From Ambrosia x helenae (Eukaryota; Streptophyta; Magnoliopsida; Asterales; Asteraceae): DNA of 64,000 nucleotides. Below the pieces are notes generated by a model, which was given only the letters and a program-made list of their open reading frames with translations, searched no databases and had not been told where the DNA came from. Both the position numbers and the translations under genes were made by a program. The stretch spans positions 106,762,975 to 106,826,974 of the forward strand of contig CM061229.1 in the NCBI GenBank assembly GCA_030844895.1, in the 5' to 3' direction. Positions 25,041 to 37,005 of this stretch are shown piece by piece; the stretch's first letter is position 1; each line of letters begins with the position of its first letter.

Positions 25041-26156
25041 ATGAGATTGATAACTTCTCTATGGAAGTTGCTAAAATAGTTAAACAAAAGCTGAAATTAT
25101 ACAGCTATTTAGAATGTTCCTGATCATTACAGTGAGATTGATAACTTCTCTATGGAAGCAACAAACTCAAAACAGAGGTAGGTTTGCCAGAGGGTCACTA
25201 TTCATACATAAAGAGTATAATCAAACAAGGGTTGTTATCGGAGAGATATCGGTCAACGATGAAGGCAACCGTAGCGATCATTACAGTTATTTGGAATGTT
25301 TCTGATCATTACAGTAACGATTGCTTTACGACGCCGAAAATCATGATGTGATGGATTTTTGTATTTGCAACCTAGTTCCTTTCTACCTGGTTGCAAAGGA
25401 ACTTCAGGTCAGCCAGACGTTTGTCAAAAGCAAGTGTGAAGATCAAGATCAAGAAGAACAGTTACGGTCAACGATGAAGGTGTGTTGTATGTATAAAATA
25501 GTGAATAATTGTAGTGTGTTAGGTATACGATGGATGGGTTTGAAAAGAAATATATGCATTCTCACATGAACATCCAACAACAATGGTATATGAATAGTGA
25601 CCCTCTGACAAAGAGATGGTCTTTTTGATGAATGTATTATTCACAAATACATTTTTTTTTAACTATTTTAGCAACTTCCATAAGATGGAAGGGTTTGAAA
25701 AGAAATAGCACAAGTCCTTCTTCAGGTAAGTCCACATGGTTAATCATCGGATTGTACCATTTTCCTGCAGTATCATAATCATTAGGTAAGTCCACTTGTT
25801 TCTCATAATCCCAGCTTATGAATCACCATAGTTAATATTTGAGTAAGTTATGAAGGTTAGAAGATTAGGGTTCATGGTGTTGAAGTTCGGGAAGAAGATA
25901 CTAGGAGAAGAACGAAGGGAGAGAGAGTGAGATTGTTATAAACCTGAAACTAATAAGTTATGTTGGAGCAATGGTTGTGGAAAGAAATTGACAGTAGGAT
26001 CGGCGCTAAGAAGCCATCCATACAGAGTGACGATAGTCGCTTTCGGCATTGTAAAGCGATCGTTTTACTCATATAAAGTGTTCGATGTCACTGTGAGTAC
26101 ACATTGTGCATGACATTACATTTTTGCATGTGTCATTTCATAACTTGCACTGGCTT

Positions 26157-26291
26157 GAGATATGAGTTTGATTAGCTTAAATCTCTCTGATCCATGGTAT
26201 CCACTTTCAAAGGATCCATGACACGCGATAATCGCTACAGTTAGTGGATACCATGGATCAGAGAGATTCAAGCTAATGAAACTCATATCTC
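26157..26291. repeat. Long hairpin, copy 2
   Basis: Arms 26157-26205 and 26243-26291; the flank out to about 26345 also matches copy 1. Confidence 0.85.
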
Positions 26292-27131
26292 AAGTTGGTC
26301 CAACAACTGAATTTGACTTGCTTGCATAGGAATCTTGTACAAAATCATTCTCACATGAATATCCTTTGATGAATGTATTAGGGGTTGGAAACTCTAAAGA
26401 CCAATGACCCTCTGGCAAACCTCCGTAAAGGTCTTCAGAGTTTCCATGGGAAGGTAAATATACTTGAAATCAATGGGAAGGTAAACAATTCCAGCAGCTG
26501 GATATCAGGTAGACGTTTGTCAAAAGAATTTTGTACTATGCATTCTCACATGAATATCCTTTGTTGAATGTGTATTAGGGGTTGGAAACTCTGAAGACCA
26601 ATGACCCTCTGGCAAACCTCCGTTAAGGTCTTCAAAGTTTCTAGGGGAAGGTAAACATATATAACATTCTCTTCTTCTTCCCTTACAAATCACTTTGCCA
26701 TTAATACCAATGGACTACCCTCACGTCGGTATGGCCATCACCTAGTTGCAGGTTGCCTTCAGTTGTTGTCAGAGAGATATCTGTCAACGATGAAGGCAAC
26801 ATACTTGAAATCAATGGGAAGATAAACAATCCTCATCCACAATGTTCTTACCTATAGCTACCAACCATCCGGTTGTTTTCAGGTTGCCTTCATCGTTGAC
26901 AGATAATGAGATTTGGTATTAGATCATAAGCAAAAAGTTAGACCACACCACTGTTAGTGAACCCTGTGTTGGATGGAAAGTGTTTTCGGCTTAAATGTCG
27001 AGGTAAGTTATTATTTTGTTTTTTAATTTTTATAATTTTTTTACAATAATTATATTAAAAAATAATAAAATAAAAACCAATTCAAACCACCAAAACACAA
27101 AATTTACCAAAAAAAAAAATCTGGATTCCAA

Positions 27132-27159
27132 GCGCCTCGCTTAGGCCTAAGCGAGGCGC
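27132..27159. repeat. GC-rich palindrome, copy 2 (perfect)
   Basis: GCGCCTCGCTTAGG followed at once by its exact reverse complement, 28 nt. A third, slightly imperfect copy is at 27214-27248. With their poly-G flank these resemble 21990-22100 in inverted orientation. Confidence 0.9.
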
Positions 27160-27213
27160 CTGGGGTCAAATCAGAATAACTTACCTCGGACCGTGGTAGT
27201 TAAAAAAGTAACC

Positions 27214-27248
27214 AAAGCGTCTCGCTTTGGCCAAAGCGAGGCGTTTTT
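27214..27248. repeat. GC-rich palindrome, copy 3
   Basis: AAAGCGTCTCGCTTTGG followed by CCAAAGCGAGGCGTTTTT; two differences between the arms. Confidence 0.85.
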
Positions 27249-27707
27249 GGGGGGGGGGGGGGTTTAATATCACCACCCTTTTAGAAACTAAATAAAATTA
27301 GTGGGTGCACACCAAGTGTTTGATGAAATGTCAATTTGGTGAAAACTAGTAAAATTAAAGGGATTAGGAATATGTGAAAGTTAACACTTGTAAGGGATGT
27401 TAACTAAATGATAAACTAAGTTAATTACATGTTCTATATAAGAAAATAACTCTTGAGGAGATAGGATTAAGAATGAATACATGATGCCATGGATAGTGAA
27501 AGAATTCCATATTATGTATTCTAACAAAACAAGGTTTGACATATCTCTAAGTTAGGTACAAGAACTATGGAGCAAACGGGTCAAATGGATGCAAGCTCAA
27601 TGTGTAAGGAAGCAAGAACGGATACGAGGTAAATATTACTTACGCTACTAGACTATTTACACAGTTTAAACGTTGCATATTATTTGTTAAATCTTGTGTA
27701 CGGGTTG
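27249..27707. other. Gene-free LTR-like DNA
   Basis: Poly-G run, then AT-rich sequence without coding potential; resembles UTR-like parts of long gypsy LTRs. Confidence 0.4.
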
Positions 27708-28331
27708 TGTGACACCCGTACGTCAACGAATCAGGTCAAGGTCCGTATAAACTATACGTAACTATGTCATTTCATGTGCATATTAGACATTTCTAGCACT
27801 TACTATACCATCTCTAGTTTAGTAAAGCCCGAACTATTGCAGAAATTCAGTACATAAATCCGTTTACGCATATACCACCCGAAATATCCGAGACATTTGG
27901 CGTTGAACAATCAAGCCAATCACACGCTCAACAGAGAGCAACTGGGCATCCAATTACTACGTACGAGCAAACAACAATACACGTGACATTACCAAAGTGG
28001 GGATTACACAATCCCACACAAATCCGAACAATTCACAATGTGTTTGTGACAATTAACACACATCAATGTCATAAACGCTACCAAGGAACAAGCATGTGTT
28101 AACATGATTTAATATTATCCAATAACACATGTATGTTCAACTATTAACATATGTATTCATAACATGGTTTATATTATTATCACCACAACACGTGTTATTA
28201 ACTCATTAGATCACACATATATATACATGTGTTAACATTCAAATGCCTATCCCTATGCAATAGATAACTAGTGACTACCTAAAACACACCATGTTCATAC
28301 ACACATATCACAAAACACAACTCTCATGTGG

Positions 28332-28369
<38 letters not shown>
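27708..28369 (+). repeat. Gypsy-type LTR-like start
   Basis: TGTGACACCCGTACGTCAACG begins like the other long LTRs here. It is soon interrupted by (TA)n at about 28335-28365 and TA-flanked elements. End not found. Confidence 0.35.
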
Positions 28370-28370
<1 letters not shown>

Positions 28371-29306
28371 GGTAAGGTTCCTGTAGGAAAATTGATTTGT
28401 GTAGGAAATGTTTTCAACCATTGGATCTAGAAATGGATGGTTGAGATTAAAAGTTTGAGTTTGTTAAGATTCTACTATGTGTTTTAAATGAGGGTAGTAA
28501 TGTCATTTCTTGTATTTTGATATAGAAACCATTTGACTCTCACCCTTAAATCATACCCCCTCTCTCTCATCTTAATTTTAATCTTAAATATTATTAGTGA
28601 TTATAATCTCTTTCATACATTCAAACTTGTTCATCTTCCAAAAAGAAAAAAAAAACAAATAGAACCACAAAACCTTCTTTGCACCGGTTATTCTTCATCT
28701 TCTATAATAGTGGGTTTAAAGTAATAGTGTTTTCCTTTTTTTTTTTTTTTGCTAATCTAACCGAATAATAGTGTTTTTTTTTACTAAACATGATTCATAT
28801 TTGTTAAAACACTCCTACTATTTTAAAACACTTCTACTGTGTTTAGTTTCAATATAAAACACTATTGATGTTATTATAAAACACCCCCGATGATATTATA
28901 AAACACTCCTTATTAATGCATACTAGTTTCTCTTTCCTTATAAAACACTCCTGACGTTATTATAAAAACATTCCTGATGTTAACCTTCTGCCATGACTTG
29001 AATAATCGAAAAAGTGATAGAGATGGGTTATATGTTTGAAGAATCGAACAAGTTTTTGGGTATTGATCAAATTATTTGATATGAATATCTTATGATTCTT
29101 ATGAAAAATAATGAATAATCTGTTAATTTAGGATGATTAATCTTCATAAATATCTAGATGTTAGTTGCTAATTTAGTGGGTTTGTAATAAATAAAAAAAG
29201 TGGACAAAAAATCTATAATGCCCCTCATCTAAAGATTTAATCAGATTTGATCTAATGGTTGAAAATACTTCCTACACAAAACAATTTTCCTACCGGATCT
29301 TCTACC
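28370..29306. mobile_element. (TA)n-flanked TIR element 1
   Basis: Starts GGGTAAGGTTCCTGTAGG and ends in the inverted counterpart (reverse complement GGTAGAAGATCCGGTAGG), then both share AAAATTG-TTTGTGTAGGAA and TTTTCAACCATT. It is 937 bp and bounded by TA runs on both sides. No transposase reading frame. This fits elements that insert into TA microsatellites (compare rice Micron). Confidence 0.8.
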
Positions 29307-29569
29307 TATATATACATATATATATATATATAGGGTAGGGTTCAAATAGGAACCAACCCTTAAGTAGGAACTATAGGAACCAATCTGATCCATCCATCTT
29401 CAATGGCATGATTGTAAATAAGTAAAACTTTAATTAATTGTTATTTTAATAAAGGGGTATTAATGTCTTTTGTTCAATATCATTTATTAGGTAATTAATA
29501 AGAAACTCATGTATATTTGGAAACAGCAAATTAGTGTTTATGATATACCCAAACGTATTTATTGTATAC

Positions 29570-29935
29570 ACTATTAAAATTATATCTCGGTATATATACA
29601 ACAGTGTACATTGGTGTATATTCGTTTTTTCATTCATCATCACCATCAACACAAGATATACATTGGTGTATATTCGTTTTTTCATTCATCATCATTCAAC
29701 ATCATCAACACAGATATACATTGGTGTATATTGGTTTTTTCATTCATCATCATCAACACAGATATACATTGGTGTATATTCGTTTTTGAAGTGTACATTG
29801 GTGTATATCAGTTTTTTTTGTTCATTCATCATCATCATCAAACACATATATACAACGGTGTACATCAGTTATACATTGATGTATATCATTTTTTTTCTTT
29901 TCATTCAACATCATCAACACAGATATACATTGTGA
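29570..29935. repeat. Minisatellite in TIR element 2
   Basis: Six or so copies of ATATACATTGGTGTATATTCG followed by TTTTTTCATTCATCATCA. All three plus-strand frames stay open for a while, which makes misleading ORFs. Confidence 0.85.
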
Positions 29936-29949
29936 TAAGAAACTCATAA

Positions 29950-30697
29950 TTTTCATACATTATGATAGCTTCGTCCAACGTTCTAAACTTGGCACCTACA
30001 AATGGTTTAACATCGTCTGGTACAACAGGTGTCCAATATCTCGTCCCACCGGGAGACTCATATACGTTGCTCGACGAGGAACCTACAATAAAAAAATGTA
30101 AAATTAAAAATGAATTTTACAATATTTAAAAAATATAGTTAGACATGCTACAACTCATATACGGTACACCTGTGTATATTGAGTAACACACAGGCTGTGT
30201 CATACTGCACATTCCATTTTTTATAATGAATATACATCTGTGTATATTTAACGTCAAACAAAATACTATCAGTTTATTATAACGTCTTTTACCACCTATA
30301 TTACACTTGTGTATAATAAATAGATTTGTTGTTATACACTGGTGTATAACAACTAAGAAACTACGAACAAATCTTATTGTATCTGTATAACCCCAATAAC
30401 TATATATGATACACCAGTGTATAACTCTTTACTCATTCTAATTCTGTGCGTAAAATATGACTTACAGAATACAAAACAACTATTTTGCAAATCAATAATA
30501 AACCACACTATAAGGCTAATCCAAATAGAAATCACAAAAAAAAAAAACGTGATTCTCGCACGAAAAACAATTAAAAACAATACATAAATGCCTTGATTTT
30601 CAACACTATTTAGAAACAAAGCTTGTGATTGTGTTTCATGATCTTCTATCACATGAGATTGTGATTCAATGTTTTCATGTATAGAATTATTATCCAT
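29950..30697 (-). pseudogene. FAR1-like/MULE transposase N-terminal remnant
   Basis: Minus strand: an exon-like start at 30697 (MDNNSIHENIESQ, open to about 30593, then hydrophobic, intron-like sequence), and a second piece at 30082-29950 after a TTGTAG acceptor. This piece reads YWTPVVPDD, then KPFVGAKFRTLDEA and a YENYE-like word. The second matches the start of the FAR1 DNA-binding domain (PxxGMxFxSxDEAxxFYxxYA). FAR1 proteins derive from MuDR-type transposases. The rest of the domain and the catalytic core are missing. Confidence 0.6.
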
Positions 30698-31086
30698 AAC
30701 TTGGAAATCTGAATCGTTGGCCGATTTTAGATTCTTTTAAATTGAAAGTTTTTTCAATTCAATCAATTTAAATCTTCTGAATTCGACTGGAAGTTATTTC
30801 GATTCAATCGAATTCAATCGAACGTGATTTTTTTTGATTTGGGATTAGAGATGATAATAGGTTGAGAGATTTAAGGAACGTCAAAAAAAACTTGCATGTT
30901 AATCGCAGGAAGATAATTAACTGCCATATATAAAACTTTTAATTAAATTAAAATATAATATTTAATTGTCTAATTACATAACTACCCCTAGATCAAGATC
31001 AAAGATGAATGGCTCAGATTGGTTCCTAAGTTTCTAACTAGGCTCTTGGTTCCTATTTGATCTTTTTCCTATATATATATATATAT

Positions 31087-31507
31087 GGGAAAGTTCAATT
31101 GAGAACTCATAGTTAGGGAGAGAACTCGAAAAGTCTATATTACACATATGTAATATATCATATGTTGTATATTACACTTGTGTAATATATTATTATTGCA
31201 CATGTTGCACATGTGCAATATATCATATGTTACACATGTGCAATATATATTACACATATGTAATACACTCAATATATCATATATTGCACATACGTAATAT
31301 ATCATATGTTACACATGTGCAATATATATTACACATATGTAACATATGATATATTGCACATGTGCAATATATATTACACATGTGTAACATATGATATATT
31401 ACACATGTGCAATATATATTACACATATGCAATATATGATATATTGCACATATGTAATATAAAGTTCACGAGTTCTCTCAATAAAATGAGTTTTCTATTG
31501 AACCATC

Positions 31508-31510
<3 letters not shown>
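31087..31510. mobile_element. (TA)n-flanked TIR element 3
   Basis: Starts GGGAAAGTTCAATTGAGAACTC and ends with the inverted counterpart (reverse complement GGGGATGGTTCAATAGAAAACTC), both followed by GAGAGAACTCG. 424 bp, bounded by TA runs (right run 31511-31557). The middle is a palindromic ATTACACATATGTAATATATC repeat. Confidence 0.82.
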
Positions 31511-31561
<51 letters not shown>

Positions 31562-31663
31562 GGATTACACACTTAGGAACACAACAAGAAAAACTTTACA
31601 CTCACCTATCCCTATCACCATGTTACACAAAGATGGAAGGAACATTGATCAAGATACTACCTA

Positions 31664-34600
31664 TGTAACGCCCAGCTTTTCTCTAATATTATAATATTAA
31701 TATTTTATTCATAAAACGATTTTAATTCGTTAACAAGAAATACATTCTTATTCATTAATAAATTTAATTATTTAAATTCGCCAAATAACGCGGTTGTAAG
31801 TAATAACATACTGGTAAACCGACCTGTATCCTTGTAAATTTCTAAACGCGACTAAAAATATATTATAACAAATATATAGTCCCACCACTCGTTTTAAGTC
31901 GGTTTATATAAATAAATTTAACAAAATATCTATTTTAGTGGTTAAACAAGTTACGTAATTTAAACGAGACCGAGTCGGTAACTAGTTCGTTTACGCATTA
32001 ACTTTCCACTTGACCAAACAAACCCTAGCTTATATAAACTCCTTAACCCATTCATCCTCATTCCATCTTCCTCATAACCCTAGCCACCACCAACCTTAAA
32101 CCCCTATGACTTCAACTCCTTACTACCCCCTCCTTTTTTCTTTCCAACCTCATCTTCTTCATGTATACAGACACACATATACACCCTCCTTTAACCTCAT
32201 GACCTCTCCCTCTCTAGTGGCAGCCGCCGCCAACCACCACCACATTCCGAGCTGCCACAACAAAGCATCACCTCACCCTCTCCTCCTCTCCTCTGCGCAT
32301 CCATCTCTCTCCCCTTAAACCTGACAGCCGCCGCCCAATGGTGGTTCAGTGCAACACCCTCCAACTTCTAATCACTTCCTTCCTCATCTTCTCGTCCCTG
32401 TTACAGCAGAAATAATCAGCGGTGACAGCAACACAAGGTTCCTTTTTCGTGGTTATGGAGGTGCAGCGAGAGAGGAGGTGCAGCGACGGGAATAGTGTTT
32501 CCGGTCGGGTGGTTCTGTATCGACAAGAGGGCCGGTTCAGGTTTGAGGTTTAGTTCGTTGTGGGTTTTGCCTCAACGTTGGTTAGTCAACAGTCAAAGCT
32601 CCGGTTATGGATCTGGTTTGTTTCCTTTCCGAGTTGCAGGTCGTCGGCCAGATCTGTGTCCTTTCATTTGGTCTTGGCTCTGGGTCAGGTCTGTTCCGGT
32701 GGGAATGCTCGACTCAGTTTTTGTTCGGGGACCAGGAACCTGTTGTGGCTTTCAAAACAGTGCAGCAACAATGGTCCAGTTTGGTTTCTATGGTTTTCGA
32801 GTCAATCACGAGTCATAGTGGAAAGACCCGGTCAACATAGGTCAAGGTCTAGTCAACTCTAGTCAACGGTCAAGTCGGGTCTGATCTGTCAACTCGGTTC
32901 AAGGCTCGTTCGTGTCAGTTCGCGAGTCGTCACGGGAAGGTATAACGTGTGCCGTGTCTTGTTTTATTTATTTTGGTTATATTTATATAGTCAAAGATAT
33001 ATTTTCTTTTGTGTATATAAATATTTATATAAAAGAGTAAAACGAACCGAATCGACTTGTACTTATGAAATGCTTAACATCTATATATAAATACATCTAT
33101 GCGCCTATGTAACTCACGTTGCGAACTTTTAAATGTTAAAAGTAGTTATATGAAATATGTTGGATATATATATATATATATATATACGCAACATAATAGT
33201 TGGCGAAACATGACTTTGAATGCTTATTTTAACTAGTCGTTTTAATATTCTATTTTGGAGCATTAACTATTAACTAAACTATACATACACAAATTAATAT
33301 AACGATTATCTTATGTTCATACGAGTCGTCAAAACATTGCATTATGTATATGTATTACTTATCAAAACTCTTAGTTACCGCTCTCTATAGTCTTAATCAC
33401 TTGAGTCATTTGTAGCGTATAAACTTGGTTAAATTGTTTTGTGTTTGGATTTTGGACAATTGATGTTTTCGAGAAAATATAGACAACTTGAGTTTGTCTG
33501 GTTTCTTACAAAAACAGAGGAGACTTTGCCCAAATTTTATAAAATATAAGCAACATATCAGATGGTCAAATCTAGTATTTGTACAATTAAATCTACGTAT
33601 TACAAGTAAAATTTATTAGCAAACCTTACTTTATCATACTAGAAATATATATACTTATATGTATATAAACCTAATATATATACTATCCGACCTACGAAAC
33701 AAGTTAGCATCCGAGTCAAGTCATACCAATAATATTTTCTTAATACAAAATGCGTCTTTAACAATTACTTCAAACGCAACCCTGAATATAACATATAAAG
33801 TATTTACTTCAAGTAACTATACATATGAATACATTTTGTGAAACCAAACTAAGTTACTATCGGTTCGTTAAGTTATACACATTAAGACACATATTGTTTA
33901 CAATACGAGTCTAGGTAGTTGGATAAACTATCTTTAAAACTAGAAACAAAATAAGTTTATTTGCATTAGAAATTAAGGCATCCTTTACTTGTAATAGGAC
34001 ACAAGAGATTCAGTCAATCCAGCTTCAGACATTGTTGTTATTCTTTCATAATGCACTCCAGGTGAGTTCATACTTGTCCCCCTTTTATTCTTTATTCTTT
34101 GGGGCTCAACATGTATCACTATCAAAACTTAAACGATTTCATACTCTTAAAACCTATTATGCTCAATATAATGCTACTATGCTATGCCATGCTAGAATTC
34201 AAAGTCTTACATACAAATGTACGATTAGTTAACAACCCATCTTACATGTATAGCGCTATAGGTTGACACGCCGCCCCCTTTATGGGTCATGTTAAGATGA
34301 AGTCTTTTGTGTTATCGAGTGTTGTTGTCGTTTGTATGGTTCTATGTGCATATGCCTATAACATGATGATTTGAGTAAAACTTTCTAATACTATGTACGT
34401 AGGTCAAAACTAGTATGCTCACCAATACTTTATGTGTTGACGGATATTTTATACATGTTGCAAGAAAAGCTTGATGAGACGATACAAGATACATCACTTA
34501 GGAATCGGCCTTAGAAACAAACGAAATAATCTTTATTTTATTTCATGTTCAAGTTAATGAATTTTTCTCATGTACAAAATAGTATACTTGTTAAATCTTA

Positions 34601-34712
34601 GATACGAATGAAATCTATTTTAATCTAATGTCACAATTTAGTGTTATGAAGTCTTTGAACAATCTATCACAAGTTTCACCTCGATGTTTCCGCCATCGGT
34701 TGGGGTGTGACA
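31664..34712 (+). repeat. Long LTR (about 3.0 kb), plus orientation
   Basis: Begins TGTAACGCCCAGC and ends CGGTTGGGGTGTGACA, followed three bases later by a primer-site-like TGGTATTAGAGCC. The last 60 bp match the LTR ends of the nested element at 10348-15513, so it is the same family or a relative. TATATAAA at 32031-32038 is a likely promoter. A GC-rich UTR-like part lies at 32200-32930, and (TA)n at about 33160. Short open frames in it look like chance. Confidence 0.6.
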
Positions 34713-34715
34713 GAT

Positions 34716-34728
34716 TGGTATTAGAGCC
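34716..34728 (+). other. Degenerate tRNA-Met primer-binding site
   Basis: TGGTATTAGAGCC differs at one base from the usual TGGTATCAGAGCC; it marks the end of the preceding LTR. Confidence 0.65.
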
Positions 34729-34939
34729 ATAACTATAGGGAATTAGGAAAATTTCCATGATTGACCTAGTCTATAGTTAGGAACCTTTATTTGACCACTT
34801 CCTTTATATGCTTGAAATACTTGATTTTCCTACTTGTTTCATATCAATTTTGTTAAACCTTAGAGATGCATGCCTTTCCTAAGGCTAAGTATACTCCAAA
34901 ACAAAGACTCGTATTTCACAAACGAAAGAAACTCACTAA

Positions 34940-35340
34940 AATAGGTGTGAAACCCTTACTTTCGTGGCTACTTTCAATCCCCCATCTTTCTAAAAATTTT
35001 GAAATTTCACCATCGAGATAGGAGTGATTTCCTTACTTTGATGACAATTTCACTCATCTCAATCTAGTGAAACCTTACCAAAGAGTTAGGATTAACTTCC
35101 TTTACTCTATGGATAAGTACCAATCCACAATTCGAAGACGACATCATCAAGTTAGGAGTGATATTCACATCTTGATGACTAGTTTCATATTCCCTCGTCT
35201 TGTAGAAGCTCTACCACCAAGTTAAGAGTGAATTCCTTTATCTTGCTAGTGCTTCGTTCCTATACATTAACGTAGCAACTTTATCATCAAGCTAGGAGTG
35301 ATTCCCTTTACCTTAGTGATTAGTTCCATCCCTTGAATTT
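34940..35340 (+). repeat. Degenerate tandem repeat, about 60-70 bp unit
   Basis: About six diverged units carry TTAGGAGTGAT-like and CTTGATGAC-like words. They sit in the interior of the element following the 3-kb LTR, which otherwise shows no gag or pol. Confidence 0.6.
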
Positions 35341-35389
35341 TTCAATCTCTCCAAAGTCTCAAACTTTCGATTGAGAATGGACATGTAGT

Positions 35390-37005
35390 AACTGGAAGGG
35401 TGAATACCGTTAACCGAAACCTTGGCGAGAGTATTTCCACTTGTTAGGCCAAAGCATGATTCCAAAATTCAAAAGAATTTTCGACCACTTTGGTTAATCG
35501 TAATTCCGTTCCGGAACAATCCAACCCTTGTAAGTCTCTTTTGCATTCTGCAATCAGCTTCAAGTCCATTTTACTAGACGCATTACTTAAACCTCTCTCA
35601 CTTCTGCTAAGCATGGAAGGCATGCAATCAATGAGTCAACTTCTTGTATGGATTAGGAAACCACTTTAACTTGTCATTTCCCCAAACACTTTGACTTACC
35701 CCAACAATCCACCACTCTCTCAACCTCTCGGCCTATATAAGGTGGCCGAATGGCCATATGGTTCTTGCACCATCACTCACAAGTTCACTCACAAACCTCC
35801 CACACCTCTTCCCCTCTTTAAACCTTCGACCGACCCATATTAGTCTCCCACGAGCCGTTTTGCTTCGGAACACGCCTATACGACGGACCACAAGGGAACT
35901 AGGAAGCTACATTGGTGAATCACAACTCGAGAAGGGCTCTAGTCCATCGAAATCACTCACCACAATCTCATCTCTTCGGTATGTGATAAATTTCCTTAAA
36001 CCTCTTATCATGAATCGGTCTCTATATCAAATACCCGACCCACGACCCTTAGTTCTTATGTAATCGGACCAAGACACACTTAAAACATAGTATTTTTAAA
36101 TCACAATCTTGCAAAGTGTTAGTTTTGTTTATAACTCTCTCTCTCACACACACACACACATACATACAAAGCACACATAGGTAACATTGATCAACATGTG
36201 CGTTGAACACCCATGGCCGAGTAATACATGGGTGTATGGACCTTTTGTTTTGTCAAAAACCCGACTTCATGGAACTAAACATAATGTGTGTACATACCTC
36301 AATAAAACCTTGTTTTCATACGAAAATATACACGATTTAGCATGTTGTTATACACCCATATGTTCATAAACTCATTTACACCCACACACGAGTAAATGTA
36401 AGCCGAGATAATGGTCACTAGCACCAGATTTGAATTAATGTGTTATGTTAAAGTTTTGACTATTAGTATAACATGTTAAAATGGCTATAACATGTGTTAA
36501 TCACAACCTAGGCATAACTATATTATAACACATGTTAAAACACTTATATTTCCATGAATCAACCACACATGTTAGATTAGGGAATATTTTATAACCCATG
36601 ATGACATGTGGGGCCATTTGGTTAATAATGGATATGTTTTTAAAATAAAACGCCCGGAATTCACGAAGTCGTACACTTTGCAAAGTACACATAAAATACG
36701 TAGTAATTGTCACGTGCACGAACAATGGCCCACATATACATGGCACAAGGGTCCACAAGTCGGGTGAATAACTTGTATATTAAATGACAAGAACGTACAA
36801 CTTACTATGTCCTTGATAATCATAGGGTGCCATTTGTCGGGACAGTAGCTATTCCACTTTTCTACATCCCTAGACCTTATCTTCAGTCACTAGGTGAGTT
36901 TCACGGCCCCGTTTTATTGTTTTCACATTTTTGGGGGATAAACATGCTACATTTCCAGTTACAATACATTTGGGTGAATTTCTATCATGACTACCATGTG
37001 AAACT
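35390..37005 (+). other. LTR/UTR-like stretch with promoter, no gene
   Basis: TATATAAGG at 35734-35742 is followed by C/T-rich UTR-like sequence and a donor-like GGTGAGT near 36893. Probably part of another long LTR whose end is cut at 37006. No conserved protein found. Confidence 0.35.

Larger units (their letters stand above)
22680..26950. repeat. Scrambled mosaic of repeated short blocks
   Basis: Several short sequences recur here in direct and inverted order: two copies of a 49-bp-arm hairpin (23223-23357, 26157-26291) plus one arm at 24520-24570; about six copies of a block with GAGATATCGGTCAACGATGAAGG (near 24385, 24705, 24810, 24930, 25240, 26765) plus inverted scraps near 26885; and two copies of GACCAATGACCCTCTGGCAAACC (26400, 26598). 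Fragments keep partial coding character. The pattern suggests rearranged captured host-gene pieces, as in Helitrons or Pack-MULEs, but no ends were found. Confidence 0.7.
29333..31069. mobile_element. (TA)n-flanked TIR element 2, with FAR1-like remnant
   Basis: Starts GGGTAGGGTTCAAATAGGAACC; the end reverse complement reads GGAAAAAGATCAAATAGGAACC. Inner terminal parts also match (GGAACCAATCTGA, then a CCAT-CATCTT word). 1737 bp between TA runs. The interior carries a minisatellite (29570-29935) and two exon-like pieces of a FAR1/MULE-type gene on the minus strand. Confidence 0.82.

Noticed and set aside
29534..29949. Overlapping 75-133-codon plus-strand frames
   Set aside because: All three frames are open only because the minisatellite lacks stops; the products are repetitive and match no family.
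32106..32862. Short plus-strand frames in a GC-rich stretch
   Set aside because: They overlap each other in different frames, have no domains, and lie in the leader part of a long LTR.
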